From: RGIG2134 sp964461115 | GTDB lineage: Bacteria; Cyanobacteriota; Vampirovibrionia; Gastranaerophilales; Gastranaerophilaceae | Length of the DNA: 64,000 nucleotides | Direction: 5' to 3' | Assembly: GCA_964461115.1 (NCBI GenBank) | Contig: CAYWSX010000006.1 | Coordinates: 62,001-126,000, forward strand | Part shown: positions 22,394 to 31,900 of the stretch, in pieces | Position numbering within the stretch: position 1 is the stretch's first letter | How the letters are laid out: every line of letters starts with the position of its first letter | Notes under the pieces: generated by a model | What the model was told of the DNA's origin: nothing | Database searches by the model: none | Seen by the model: only the letters and a program-made list of their open reading frames with translations | Position numbers and translations under genes: made by a program

Positions 22394-22666
22394 ATGAAAG
22401 CAGACAGAAAAAAAATTGATACACTTCTAAAAACTGCAAGGGGTCAAATTGATGGGCTATTAAAAATGATTGAAGAGGACAGACATTGCGTTGAAATCAG
22501 CACACAAATTCTGGCTGCACAATCCATATTGAAGAAAGTAAATATGGAGATATTGAACTCTCATTTGAGCCACTGTGTTAAGGAGACATTTGAACATGCC
22601 GGCGAGGCAGAAAAGAAGGCTCAAATTGATGAAATTATTTCAATTATAAACAAAATTACGAAATAA
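22394..22666 (+). CDS. CsoR/RcnR-family metal-sensing repressor
   Basis: A 90-residue all-helical protein of the DUF156 family (CsoR, RcnR, FrmR). The copper-type ligand set is present at exact spacing: Cys32 (EDRHCVEIS), His57 and Cys61 (SHLSHC), matching the Cys-His-Cys of CsoR. The N-terminal GQIDGLLKMIEE region matches the family helix 1. It should release DNA when Cu(I) binds. The likely target is the operator at 21906-21918 before the metallothionein-like gene. AGGAG precedes the ATG. Confidence 0.85.
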   Translation: MKADRKKIDTLLKTARGQIDGLLKMIEEDRHCVEISTQILAAQSILKKVNMEILNSHLSHCVKETFEHAGEAEKKAQIDEIISIINKITK

Positions 22667-22692
22667 AAAACGCGGTGAAAACCGCGTTTTTG
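22666..22692. terminator. Bidirectional terminator between the CsoR-family and ferritin-like genes
   Basis: ACGCGGT-GAAA-ACCGCGT stem flanked by A-run and T-run, between convergent genes. Confidence 0.85.
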
Positions 22693-22693
22693 G

Positions 22694-23002
22694 TTAATCA
22701 TTGTCTTTTTTATTAAGAAGTTTTTTTACTTCTTCATGGCCTTTAGCATAAGAGCTTTCTTCTTCAGGTGCTAAAATATAAAGTATTTTTTGGAAATTTC
22801 CGGCATGAACAAGCTCATCACCGGCGACTTCAAGCAATACGGCTTTAGCTTCTTTGTTGTCAATCGACTCGGCAAGCTGCTCATATAGTTGTGTGGATTC
22901 GTATTCGGCTGCAATACTAAATCTTATGGCTCTGATTAACTCCTCTTTTGTCAAGGGTTTGTCATTTTTTTTGACCGAAAACGGACTGCAAAATTCAGGC
23001 AT
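22694..23002 (-). CDS. Small ferritin-like (half-ferritin) protein
   Basis: A 102-residue protein. ATG 23002 is chosen because a strong AAGGAGG lies 6 bases before it; the open frame extends upstream through a hydrophobic stretch without a ribosome-binding site. Two helices carry AAEYESTQLYEQLAES and VLLEVAGDELVHAGNFQKIL, that is one ExxxxxY and one ExxH half of a ferritin diiron site. A two-helix protein must dimerise to complete the site, as in encapsulated ferritins (EncFtn). It probably oxidises and stores iron or guards against peroxide. No encapsulin shell gene is in the window. A 28-bp palindrome lies upstream. Confidence 0.7.
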   Translation of the reverse strand: MPEFCSPFSVKKNDKPLTKEELIRAIRFSIAAEYESTQLYEQLAESIDNKEAKAVLLEVAGDELVHAGNFQKILYILAPEEESSYAKGHEEVKKLLNKKDND

Positions 23003-23091
23003 ATAACCTCCTTTTTTATTTATATTCTTAAAAAATATAAAATTAAGCATTCCCCGACAGACCAAATACAAAAAAATCAAAAAACAGGCAC

Positions 23092-23119
23092 AAAATACTA
23101 CCCAACCGGGTAGTATTTT
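23092..23119. promoter_or_regulatory. 28-bp perfect palindrome between divergent genes
   Basis: AAAATACTACCC / GGGTAGTATTTT arms (12 bp each) around AACC, between the ferritin-like gene (minus) and histidine kinase gene (plus). As both genes point away, it is not needed as a terminator and is more likely an operator, possibly metal-responsive (TACCC/GGGTA core). Confidence 0.5.
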
Positions 23120-23167
23120 TTTCAATTTTTGTAATATATGATTACTAGTTGTGTCGGGAGTTAGAGT

Positions 23168-24841
23168 ATGAAAATTAAATTGATGGTTTTAATGTATACA
23201 TTAGGGGTAATTTTGTTGATACTTACCATAGTATCATCAATTTATGGGCATTACATTGGAATAGATGTTTTAATATTATGCAGTTTATTGATGATTTGGT
23301 TGAACATAAAAAAGGAAGAAGAAAAAAGGCAAAAGATTGACGAGGTAGACAACTACAAGGCTGTTATTTCAGATGTTTTTAAGTATTCTTCAGATTTAAT
23401 TTTCTTGAAAGATACAAAAGGTAAATATATCACCTGTAATAAGATTTTTGCAAATAAAATGAAATTTACTGATGAATCAGCAATAGAAGGGCTTTCTGAT
23501 AGAGACTTTGTATCAGAAGAAGATTTTTTACAAATAAGGAAAATTGACGATTATGTAATTAAAAATCAACTTCCTGTGAAATATATCCGCCCTATGAAAA
23601 TGTTTCATGATGGAGTTTATGAGCTGAAACTTTCACCTTTTGTTCAAAAAGGCAAAGTCCAAGGCGTTTTTGGGGTTGCCAGAAATATAAAAGAAAAAAT
23701 AGATTTGGAAAATTATATTCAAATGCAAAAGGCTCAGGTTGCTTCAATCCTGGATAGTATCGCTTCTATGGCATATTTAAAGGATATAAATAACAATATT
23801 ATTACTGCAAATAAAAGTTTTCTGAAATTTTTAGGCTGTAACGAAGAGGATATCAATAAGCCCGGTATATTAGACAAGTTTAAAATTATTAATGAACAAA
23901 GTTTTCAAACTGACAGAATTATTATCGAAACTAAAATTACAAAAAGAATGGATATAGAGGTACAAGCCCCATATAGTACTTTCTGGTTTGATACTCAAAA
24001 ATCTCCCTTTTTTGATATAGAAGGTAATGTAATAGGAATAATGGTTCTTTGTACTGATATAACACAGCGAAAAAATATGGAAGAAGAGCTAATTAAGGCA
24101 AAGGAAGATGCTTTGGCTTTAAATAATTTGAAAACTCAGATGATAGCAAATATAACACATGAAATTAAAACGCCTTTGAGTGGAATAATAGGTTTTTTGG
24201 ATTTGATAGCGGAGCAAATCAATACTGAAAAATGTCGTGTTTACATTGAAAAAGCTAGGAAATTTGCACATATACTTTTGGAGTTAATTACTACACTGCT
24301 TGAGTTTTCGCAATTGGAGTGCAAGAAAATCAAACTTGATATGAATGTATTTAATTTACAAAAAATGCTTATTGATGCTTTGGAATTTATAAATAAAAAA
24401 GCCGGTGAAAAAAATATTAAAATTGATTTTGATTATGATGAAAGTATTCCTGAAAACATATGCGGTGATAGTACTAAAATTTTCCAAGTTATAAATAATT
24501 TATTGGATAACTCGTTAAAATTTACTGACAGGGGAAAAATATCTCTCATTACAAGGCTGGTGGATTTAAATGAAAAAGAAACCGAAATCTATTTTGAAAT
24601 TAGGGATACAGGCATTGGCATACGGGAAGAAGACAAAAATACGGTGTTTGAGCCGTTTATTCAGGGGGATTTATCTTCAACAAAAAAATATCAAGGTACG
24701 GGGCTGGGACTTCACAATTGCAAAGGTTTTTTAGAGGCTATGGGCAGCAAAATATTCTGTGAAAGTATTGTGGGAGAAGGTACAAAAATGTTTTTTACGG
24801 TTAAGTTTTCTAATGAAGCTGTGCCGAGTATATCGTATTAG
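23168..24841 (+). CDS. PAS-domain sensor histidine kinase
   Basis: A 557-residue membrane kinase. Two adjacent hydrophobic segments at residues 4-25 and 29-47 leave almost no periplasmic domain. Two PAS-like domains follow (about 60-175 and 185-300; DLIFLKDTKGKYITCN and MAYLKDINNNIITAN). The dimerisation domain has the phospho-acceptor His331 in NITHEIKTPLSGIIGF, and the ATPase domain (about 430-550) has NNLLDNSLKF (N box), DTGIGI (G1) and GTGLGL (G2). No response regulator is adjacent, so it is an orphan. GGGAG precedes the ATG. It converges with the YeiH-type gene, overlapping by 4 bases. Confidence 0.92.
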   Translation: MKIKLMVLMYTLGVILLILTIVSSIYGHYIGIDVLILCSLLMIWLNIKKEEEKRQKIDEVDNYKAVISDVFKYSSDLIFLKDTKGKYITCNKIFANKMKFTDESAIEGLSDRDFVSEEDFLQIRKIDDYVIKNQLPVKYIRPMKMFHDGVYELKLSPFVQKGKVQGVFGVARNIKEKIDLENYIQMQKAQVASILDSIASMAYLKDINNNIITANKSFLKFLGCNEEDINKPGILDKFKIINEQSFQTDRIIIETKITKRMDIEVQAPYSTFWFDTQKSPFFDIEGNVIGIMVLCTDITQRKNMEEELIKAKEDALALNNLKTQMIANITHEIKTPLSGIIGFLDLIAEQINTEKCRVYIEKARKFAHILLELITTLLEFSQLECKKIKLDMNVFNLQKMLIDALEFINKKAGEKNIKIDFDYDESIPENICGDSTKIFQVINNLLDNSLKFTDRGKISLITRLVDLNEKETEIYFEIRDTGIGIREEDKNTVFEPFIQGDLSSTKKYQGTGLGLHNCKGFLEAMGSKIFCESIVGEGTKMFFTVKFSNEAVPSISY

Positions 24842-25857
24842 ATTCCCAGTATTTTAATAATTCCGAAGCTTAAAAAGGATATAAACACAGACGCAATAAT
24901 ACCTAAATACAATGGTTTTATACCGACTTTCTGCATATTTGCAAAACTTGTCTCAAGCCCGAGTCCTGCCATTGCTGCCGTCATTAAATAAGTGCAAACC
25001 AGATTTAATGTATTTATAACGGTCTCTGGTATGTTAAAAATTGAGTTTATCAATATTACGACGGTAAAAAATATTACAAACCAAGGGATTTGTATGTTTT
25101 TAATGTCGAATTTTTTTGAATTTTTTTGCGTTCTTAAAATACTTATAACAAAAGTTATCGGTATAATGTAAAGAACTCGTGTCAGTTTGACAAGAGTGGA
25201 CATGATTCCCGCTTCATCTGATACTGCAAATCCTGCGGCAACTACCTGGGCGACTTCATGAACTGATGTCCCCGCCCAAAAGGCATAAGCTGAGGTGCTT
25301 AGGTGTATAAGATTTTGCGCCAAAGGATACAGAAGCATAAACAAGGTGCCGAAAATCGTGATGATTCCTATTGAGAACGAGACATCTTCTTCCTGTTCTT
25401 TATCGTTTAAGGCGCTGACTGCGATAATCGCTGCTGCACCGCATATGGAGCATCCTGAAGCGACCAAAAGCGAAAGATTTTTGGATAGTTTCATGACTTT
25501 TCCCATCCATATAGTAAAAAACATTGTTGCGACAACAATTAACCCAATAAGGAAAATTCCCTCTAATCCAAGCTGATAAACCTCTTTGAGGCTTAGTTTG
25601 AATCCCAGTAATATAATTGCAAATCTTAAAACTTTTTTAGCACAGAATTTTATTCCCGGTCTCATCTTACGTTTTATGCCTAAAAAGTTTTTTACAAGCA
25701 TTCCCAGCAAAATAGCAATAATTATTGTGCTGAGGTGTAAAAGCTTTGCTAAATATGAGTTTTGCAGACTTACGGCAAGCATTGTTATTAAAGTTACAAG
25801 AATCAAGCCTTCGGCGAGGTTTCGATGTTTTTTGATATCCTTGAATAATTTTTTCAT
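24838..25857 (-). CDS. YeiH/UPF0324-family putative sulfate exporter
   Basis: A 339-residue membrane protein with about ten hydrophobic segments, from ATG 25857 (the frame extends a further 16 codons to a TTG with no ribosome-binding site). Signature pieces are IIIAILLGMLVKNFLGI, FAIILLGFKLSLKEV, VASGCSICGAAAIIAVS, FWAGTSVHEVAQVVAAGF and MTAAMAGLGLETSF, all typical of the YeiH family, annotated as putative sulfate or sulfonate exporters. The physiological substrate is uncertain. It is followed on the other strand by the kinase and preceded by the efflux gene in the same direction. Confidence 0.85.
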   Translation of the reverse strand: MKKLFKDIKKHRNLAEGLILVTLITMLAVSLQNSYLAKLLHLSTIIIAILLGMLVKNFLGIKRKMRPGIKFCAKKVLRFAIILLGFKLSLKEVYQLGLEGIFLIGLIVVATMFFTIWMGKVMKLSKNLSLLVASGCSICGAAAIIAVSALNDKEQEEDVSFSIGIITIFGTLFMLLYPLAQNLIHLSTSAYAFWAGTSVHEVAQVVAAGFAVSDEAGIMSTLVKLTRVLYIIPITFVISILRTQKNSKKFDIKNIQIPWFVIFFTVVILINSIFNIPETVINTLNLVCTYLMTAAMAGLGLETSFANMQKVGIKPLYLGIIASVFISFLSFGIIKILGI

Positions 25858-25916
25858 GTTCTTTTGTCCGATTTTTATATCATCTATACAATACAATGAA
25901 CACAAAGCTCTGAAAA

Positions 25917-27317
25917 TTATATATTTTCCGTAAAATCGTTGTAATCTTTTCCGCCAACGGCTTTGTAAACATTGATTGTTGAAATTATGTAATTAATTTT
26001 ATTTGAAATTTCAGATTCTTCACTTAAGAGAAGTGCTTCTTGTGCCTTGAGGTTGTCAAGAGTTGAAGCTGCCCCGATTTTCATTTTTTTGTTTAATAAT
26101 GTGTATTTTTCTGCTTCCAGCTTATTTCTTTCAACGCTTTGCGTGTAATTTTTTCTACCGGTTTTTGCAGAAGATAAAGAATCGTTTATTTCTTGAATTG
26201 AGGTCAAAATGGTTTTTTCGTATAGCTGTGAAGCTTTTTCATATTCAAGTTTGCCAAATCTTAAGTGTGCAAGCTTTCTGCCGCCTGAAAACAGGTCAAA
26301 TGAGGGTGCTATACCTGCATTTGAAAGTAAGGCATTGCCTGAAAATATTCGTCCCCAGTCGTATGCATTAAATCCTAGCTGTCCGTATATAAGAAACTTA
26401 GGCAAGAAATCTCTGCGAGCGACTTTTACGTCATAGCCTATTTTTTGAATATATTCTTCTGTTCTTAATAAGTCGGGGCGATTTTTAACAGCTTCAGTGC
26501 TTATATTGTCAGGGATATTTGGCATTTTAAGGTTTTCATAGGTGCCTGTTTCAAGTTCTTTTTTATTTCTGTCTCCCAAGAGTACCAGCATTTGATTTTC
26601 AAGTGTTTCGCGCTTTTCTTTCAGGTTATTTAATTCCTCTTCAAAAATCGTCAATGTTTGCTTTGCGCTTATTACTTCCATAGACGGACAGAGCCCGTTT
26701 TGGAATTTTTTTTCTTCCATAACTGTTATTTTCTTTTGAAGATTGATTAATTTTTCTTGATTTTCAATTAATTTACTTACTTTAATTAAGTTAAAATAGT
26801 CAGATGCAACGGAAGATGTCAGCGAAATATAGGCTGCGCGTTCTTCTTGCTTCGCCATTTCAAGCTGCTTTTTGTAGCTTTTTGTTCTTAAATGATTTTG
26901 CCCCCAAATATCAAGCTCGTATGTCATGGCAAGAGGGAGTGTAAAATGGTTTTGAGAGTAATTCGGAATTATAAGTTCTCCAAACTGAACATCGCTTGAA
27001 CGCAGCTCTCTTTGGAAATTACCGCTAAAACCTATTTGCGGCAGCTCTTGTGCCAATGATTGTTTTACAATTTGCTGTGTTTGCTTTGTTTTTAGAGTTG
27101 CAATTTTTAAATCTTGGTTGTTTTGGTAAGAAATTAGTAAATATTCTTTAAGTTTTTCGTCATTAAACTTAGACCACCAGTCTAAATTCAGGTATGCCAA
27201 GCGATAATCCATACTTTGAGGTTTTTTGAGTATTTTTGCCTGGACAATTCCCACGTTTGACGGATTAATTGTTAACAATGTTATAAAAAATAATGTTATT
27301 AATTTACTCTTTTTCAT
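25917..27317 (-). CDS. TolC/NodT-like outer-membrane efflux protein
   Basis: A 466-residue protein with a Sec signal peptide (LITLFFITLLTINPSNVGIVQA, cleavage near residue 27). Two repeats of the outer-membrane efflux family form alternating coiled coils and beta strands; typical motifs are PQIGFSGNF, YELDIWGQN, RPDLLRTEEYIQKIGYDVKVARRDFLPKF in parts, and LFSGGRKLAHL. It forms the outer-membrane channel of a tripartite pump and so indicates a diderm envelope. It is divergent from marR-emrA, with a shared 24-bp palindrome between them, suggesting common control by the MarR protein. Confidence 0.9.
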   Translation of the reverse strand: MKKSKLITLFFITLLTINPSNVGIVQAKILKKPQSMDYRLAYLNLDWWSKFNDEKLKEYLLISYQNNQDLKIATLKTKQTQQIVKQSLAQELPQIGFSGNFQRELRSSDVQFGELIIPNYSQNHFTLPLAMTYELDIWGQNHLRTKSYKKQLEMAKQEERAAYISLTSSVASDYFNLIKVSKLIENQEKLINLQKKITVMEEKKFQNGLCPSMEVISAKQTLTIFEEELNNLKEKRETLENQMLVLLGDRNKKELETGTYENLKMPNIPDNISTEAVKNRPDLLRTEEYIQKIGYDVKVARRDFLPKFLIYGQLGFNAYDWGRIFSGNALLSNAGIAPSFDLFSGGRKLAHLRFGKLEYEKASQLYEKTILTSIQEINDSLSSAKTGRKNYTQSVERNKLEAEKYTLLNKKMKIGAASTLDNLKAQEALLLSEESEISNKINYIISTINVYKAVGGKDYNDFTENI

Positions 27318-27320
27318 ATG

Positions 27321-27344
27321 CTTGTGTTATTATAATAACACAAG
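27321..27344. promoter_or_regulatory. 24-bp perfect palindrome, MarR operator candidate
   Basis: CTTGTGTTATTA and its exact reverse complement, with a TATAAT at the centre that can serve as the -10 for either direction. It fills the 36-base gap between the divergent efflux and marR genes. Confidence 0.75.
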
Positions 27345-27353
27345 CGAGAAAAT

Positions 27354-27812
27354 ATGCAAAAAAAAATTATTTTAGAAAGCAGAATAGGATTAAAACTGGT
27401 ACAACTTGGTACTTTGGCCAGAGTTCATGCAGGGCAGATTTTTTCTGAGAAGAATTTGTCGATTACTCCTGAGCAATTTACTGTGCTGTCTACTCTTGTT
27501 GCTGAGAATGGTTTATATGCTCGTCAAATTTCATCGATTACGTTAAAAGACCGCCCAAATATTTCCAGAATATTGAAAATTCTTGAAAAAGCCGAATTAA
27601 TTACAAAAAAAGCTGATGTGAACAAAAGGAAGATTTATAAAGTTTTTATTACGGAGAAGGGGAAAGCTATATACGAAGAAGCTCTTCCTGTGATTATAAG
27701 TCTTTGGAATCAGATAATGGTAGATATAGACGAATCGACAATCAATCTTCTTATTCCCGCTTTAGAAAAAATGAAAGAAAATTTACAAGATAAGGTTAAT
27801 ATGCAAATTTAG
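27354..27812 (+). CDS. MarR-family transcriptional regulator
   Basis: A 152-residue winged-helix repressor: helices LGTLARVHAGQIFSEKNLS, ITPEQFTVLSTLVAENGLYARQIS, recognition helix DRPNISRILKILEKAELI, wing KKADVNKRKIYKVFITEKGKAIYE, and a C-terminal dimerisation helix. MarR repressors leave DNA on binding phenolic or other small ligands. It lies 8 bases before the EmrA-like gene and divergent from the efflux channel gene, with a 24-bp palindrome between them, so it probably represses both. Confidence 0.9.
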   Translation: MQKKIILESRIGLKLVQLGTLARVHAGQIFSEKNLSITPEQFTVLSTLVAENGLYARQISSITLKDRPNISRILKILEKAELITKKADVNKRKIYKVFITEKGKAIYEEALPVIISLWNQIMVDIDESTINLLIPALEKMKENLQDKVNMQI

Positions 27813-27820
27813 AGGTTCCA

Positions 27821-28939
27821 ATGAGTGAAGATGAAAAAAGTAAAGCCGAATTAAATATTGATAATCATGAAGCCGGCAGCCGTCCGCTTCATGACAGACG
27901 TGCTGCCGATAGGCGCAGAAAGCCGCGTATGCAAAAGAAACGAGTTGTAGTTCCGATAGTTTCCGCAATTTTACTTATTTTATTCGGGATTTATGCGGCT
28001 ATATACTCGACCCGTTTTCAAACAACCGATGATGCTTTTGTGGAAGGGCATATCATAAGTGTAGCACCGAAAGTTGCGGGTCCGATTGAAAAGCTGTTTG
28101 TGGATGATAACGAACTTGTAAAGGAAGGGCAAATAATTGCTAAAATTATTCCCGACGATTATGAGACAAAGCTCCATTCTGCAGAAGCAAAGCTTGATGA
28201 GGCAAAAGCTCAGTTAAAAGTTATTCAAAATCAGATTGCTGAAGGTACATCTAATGTGCACCAGACCTATGAGGATGTCACATCGGCAAAATCCAAACTG
28301 GACTTTGCGCAAAAGGATTACAAACGTTATTCTTCAATGTATAAAGAAGGCATTGTCTCAAAACAGGACTACGACAGCAGTTCGACAGGGCTGACTGTGT
28401 CGCAGGCAAGTCACAAGGCTTCTTCAGAAAAGGCAAAAGCTGCAAAATCAGTCTTAGCTTCAAATGAGGCAAAAGCTGAAGCAAAAAAAGCTGAAATTAA
28501 GAAACTGGAAGCAGAGCTGGAACAGGCGAAACTGGATTTATCTTATACAAATATTTATGCTCCTGAGGCTGGCATGATAGCTTCGAGAAATGTGGAAAAA
28601 GGCAACTATGTTCAGGTTGCTCAGCCTCTTCTTGCAATAGTTCCCGAAAAAATATGGATTGTTGCGAATTTTAAGGAAGTTCAACTGGCTAATATGAAAA
28701 AAGGTCAAGCCGTGTCAATAAAAGTCGATGCGTATCCGGGTAAAAAATTTAAAGGCAAAGTAGACAGTATACAGCGCGCAACAGGTGCCAAATCCAGTCT
28801 TTTTCCACCTGAAAACGCAGTCGGCAGCTATGTGAAAATTGTGCAGCGAGTGCCTGTTAAAATTTTGTTTGAAGAAGATTATTCAAAATACAATATTGTT
28901 CCCGGAATGTCGGTTGTGCCGACAGTGAGGGTTAAATAG
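27821..28939 (+). CDS. EmrA/HlyD-family membrane fusion protein
   Basis: A 372-residue periplasmic adaptor. A basic cytoplasmic tail (RRAADRRRKPRMQKKR) precedes one membrane anchor at about 42-62. Then TTDDAFVEGHIISVAPKVAGPIEKLFVDDNELVKEGQ, read in parts, is the lipoyl/barrel-sandwich half; a long coiled-coil hairpin spans 110-235; the second half is YTNIYAPEAGMIASRNVEKGNYV; and the beta-barrel follows. EmrA partners an MFS pump (EmrB) and TolC. No emrB-like gene follows: the next gene is addA on the other strand, so the inner-membrane pump must lie elsewhere. GAGGT precedes the ATG. Confidence 0.9.
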   Translation: MSEDEKSKAELNIDNHEAGSRPLHDRRAADRRRKPRMQKKRVVVPIVSAILLILFGIYAAIYSTRFQTTDDAFVEGHIISVAPKVAGPIEKLFVDDNELVKEGQIIAKIIPDDYETKLHSAEAKLDEAKAQLKVIQNQIAEGTSNVHQTYEDVTSAKSKLDFAQKDYKRYSSMYKEGIVSKQDYDSSSTGLTVSQASHKASSEKAKAAKSVLASNEAKAEAKKAEIKKLEAELEQAKLDLSYTNIYAPEAGMIASRNVEKGNYVQVAQPLLAIVPEKIWIVANFKEVQLANMKKGQAVSIKVDAYPGKKFKGKVDSIQRATGAKSSLFPPENAVGSYVKIVQRVPVKILFEEDYSKYNIVPGMSVVPTVRVK

Positions 28940-28961
28940 ATTCAATAGTCGAATATTAAAA

Positions 28962-31900
28962 TCAAATCCCATAGCGGCAGAGATATTTATAGTCACAAAC
29001 ATTACATTCAAAGCCGCTATTTTCCTTGAGCTTATAATCGTTTTCCAAATATTTTACTGCTGCATGGATATCGTTTTCCAGTGCAGTTTGGATAATATTT
29101 TCATCCTCAAGAGGGATTTCTAAACTTTTTCCATCTGTTTTGGTATTTAAAAGAATTGCTTTTTTTATTATCAGGGCTTCATTTTCACAAGCTTTTTTGT
29201 AAATATAAAGCTGTTTAAAATAATTTTCTTTAAAAAATTCAATATTTTCGTTTGTCTTGAAGTCAATAATAGTAAAGGTTTTGTCGGAATTCTCGACAAG
29301 TAAGTCAATATCGCCATTAAATTCAATATTTTTTCCTGCGAACACATAGTTAAAGCTGACAGATTTTTCAACTTGTGGATTTTGGACTTTGGTCGGAGCA
29401 AAATTGCTGCTTAGAAAAGCGTCATAGTGTTGAACAATTTTTTCTTCCTCTGCTGAATCAAGCTGCATTGGCGCGAGGTATTTTAATACGTCTTGACGGC
29501 TCAATTCTCTTTTGTATACAAAACTGTTGTAAATAAGTTTGTGTACAATGCTGCCTGTTTCAAACCCGTCTTTTTCGACTGTAAGAGGCGGGAATTTATA
29601 CTTGTATTTGAGCAAAAACCTATTTTCACATTTATTTAGAGTATTTAGCATGCTAAACGAGAATTTATAGTTTTCGGCAGGGGTTTTTAATTCGAGACAT
29701 GTTTGCAGGGGATTTGAGTGAAATGGTTTTCTCCCGAAGCTTATCGTTTTTACAGGCTGTTTTTCGACACAAATTTTCCCTTCGTTAATTTCCTCTTTTA
29801 ATACAAAATCAGGGAAATCCTTGGTGTAATAGGCAGGTTTATTATGAGACGAGGGTTTAAACGTGATTATATTTAAATATTTTTCAGCACGTGATACAGC
29901 AACGTAAAATAGCCTTATATTTTCGTTCAATTCTCGTGGTTTTTTCCAGATTTCGTCATATACAAGCTTTTTCGGCGATTTTTTTTCATTCAATTTTGAA
30001 ACTATTAGCCCGAACCCCGGTTTTTCTCCGTACTGTAGGTCAAAAATTATGTTTTCATCACTTTTTTTGAGCTTATCTGTTATGTTCGATACAAAAATAT
30101 ATGGAAATTCGAGCCCTTTACTTGCATGTATTGTCAAAAGCTGTACGGCATCAATTTCAAAAGTTGTGACGGATGGAAGCTCAAAGTCGCGCTCTTCTTC
30201 AATTTTGTCAAAATAGTCTAAAAAGCCTGAAACGCTTGCATAGCCTTTTTTCTGTGCAAAATCCGAAATTATTTTTTCAAATATTCTTAAATTTTGTTCT
30301 GCTTTGCAAGTTTCGATTTTGTCTAAGTCACTTGTAATTGGTATGTTTTGCTCCATTTTATAAAAAGTTTGCAAAAGGTTCAGTTTTTGTTTTTCTTTTA
30401 ACACTGATGACAGAGTCGAGAAAATTTTCTTTAAATCTTTATTTTCGAGAAAGTTGTTTTCATAAAGTTTGATTGCTTTTTCACAGAAATTCAATTTTTT
30501 ATCATTTGTTTTTATATTTATATCAAAATTATAATCCAAATCTTTTTTTAGTTTGTAAATTTGGCTTTGTGTTAAATTTGCGGATAAAATCCTCACAAGG
30601 GCGATTTCATCGTATGGATTTTTCACAAGTCTCAACAGACATATCGCGTTTTTCACGACGGGATGAGTAAAAAAGCTTTTATTTGTTTTCTTTACGGCAG
30701 GTATCCCGTAGCTTGTTAAAATTTCTTCAATAAGCTCAGCCTGGCTGTGAGACTTAACAAGTACTGCAAAGTCTTTGTAGAAAACGTTTTCAGTGGTTTT
30801 TAGTTTTTGAATCTCACTTGCAATATACTTCGCCTCGATTTCTTTTAGGTTTTGTGCATTTTCAAAATCAGTAATTTCGGTATTTTTGACATACTTGTTC
30901 TCAGCTTCAAAAGGCTCATAAGGTGCAGGATTTGCCGTTAATTGCTCGTCCAAATTTAAACTGTTTACAGTCGTATAATTCACCGCATTGAGTACATGCG
31001 GCGTAGAACGATAGTTTGTCTCAAGCTTTATTTCAGGGTATTTTTCACCGTATTTCTTTTCAATGAATTTATGTAAAACCTCCAAGTTTTCCATTTGAGC
31101 GAACCGGAATCCGTAAATTGATTGCTTTCTGTCTCCGACGAAAGTAATGTTGGGCTGATTTTCATCCAGCAGGAGCTTTATAAGTTCCAGCTGAGAGCCG
31201 TTAGTATCCTGAAATTCGTCAATAATCAGGTGGCGGAAGTGCTTTTGATAATACGTGCAAATTACAGGATTGTTTTTCATAATTAGTATTGTTTTGTTGA
31301 TTAAATCATCAAAGTCCGCTGTATTACGTTCTTCCAGCTCTTTTTGATAAACAGCATAAATTAGTGCAATTGTTTTTGTTAAATAAATCTCAATTTCGCC
31401 GTACTTGTCGGTATTTTCAGGGAATCCATGCGCAAATTCCCAGGCTTCGGGCTTTGATTTTCCATTTTTGTCTAAAATTACGCCTTTGGCAGAAAGCCCG
31501 TCAAAGGCCTCTTTATGTTCAAATTTGCAAAAATCGTCCTGGTATGCTTTCAAATGAGTATCCCAGCCCAGGATAAAATCCTCTCGACTGGTTTTGATAA
31601 AAGGTAGTGTTTTCAATGTTTTTGAGAAATATTCTGAAGAATAAAGTGTTTTGTCTAAAAATTCTTTAGGTGTAAGTCCGAGCGATTTAACTTTTTTTAT
31701 TACTTTAAAAATATCTTCAAAAATACTGTCTAGTGCTGCTACAGCTGTCAGTTTTTTAAGATTTTGTACTGACAAAAGCTCTTTTTCAAGACCCAAATTT
31801 TCTGCAATTTTGTCAATATCGATAAGTTCTGAAAACTCATTATATTTAAGACTTTTGAGGATATTTTGGTATATTTCGGATAATGCTGACTCATCTGCGA

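Noticed and set aside
23003..23125. Membrane-anchored form of the half-ferritin (extra 41 residues upstream)
   Set aside because: The upstream start lacks a ribosome-binding site, whereas AAGGAGG stands just before ATG 23002, and the 28-bp palindrome would lie inside the extended gene.
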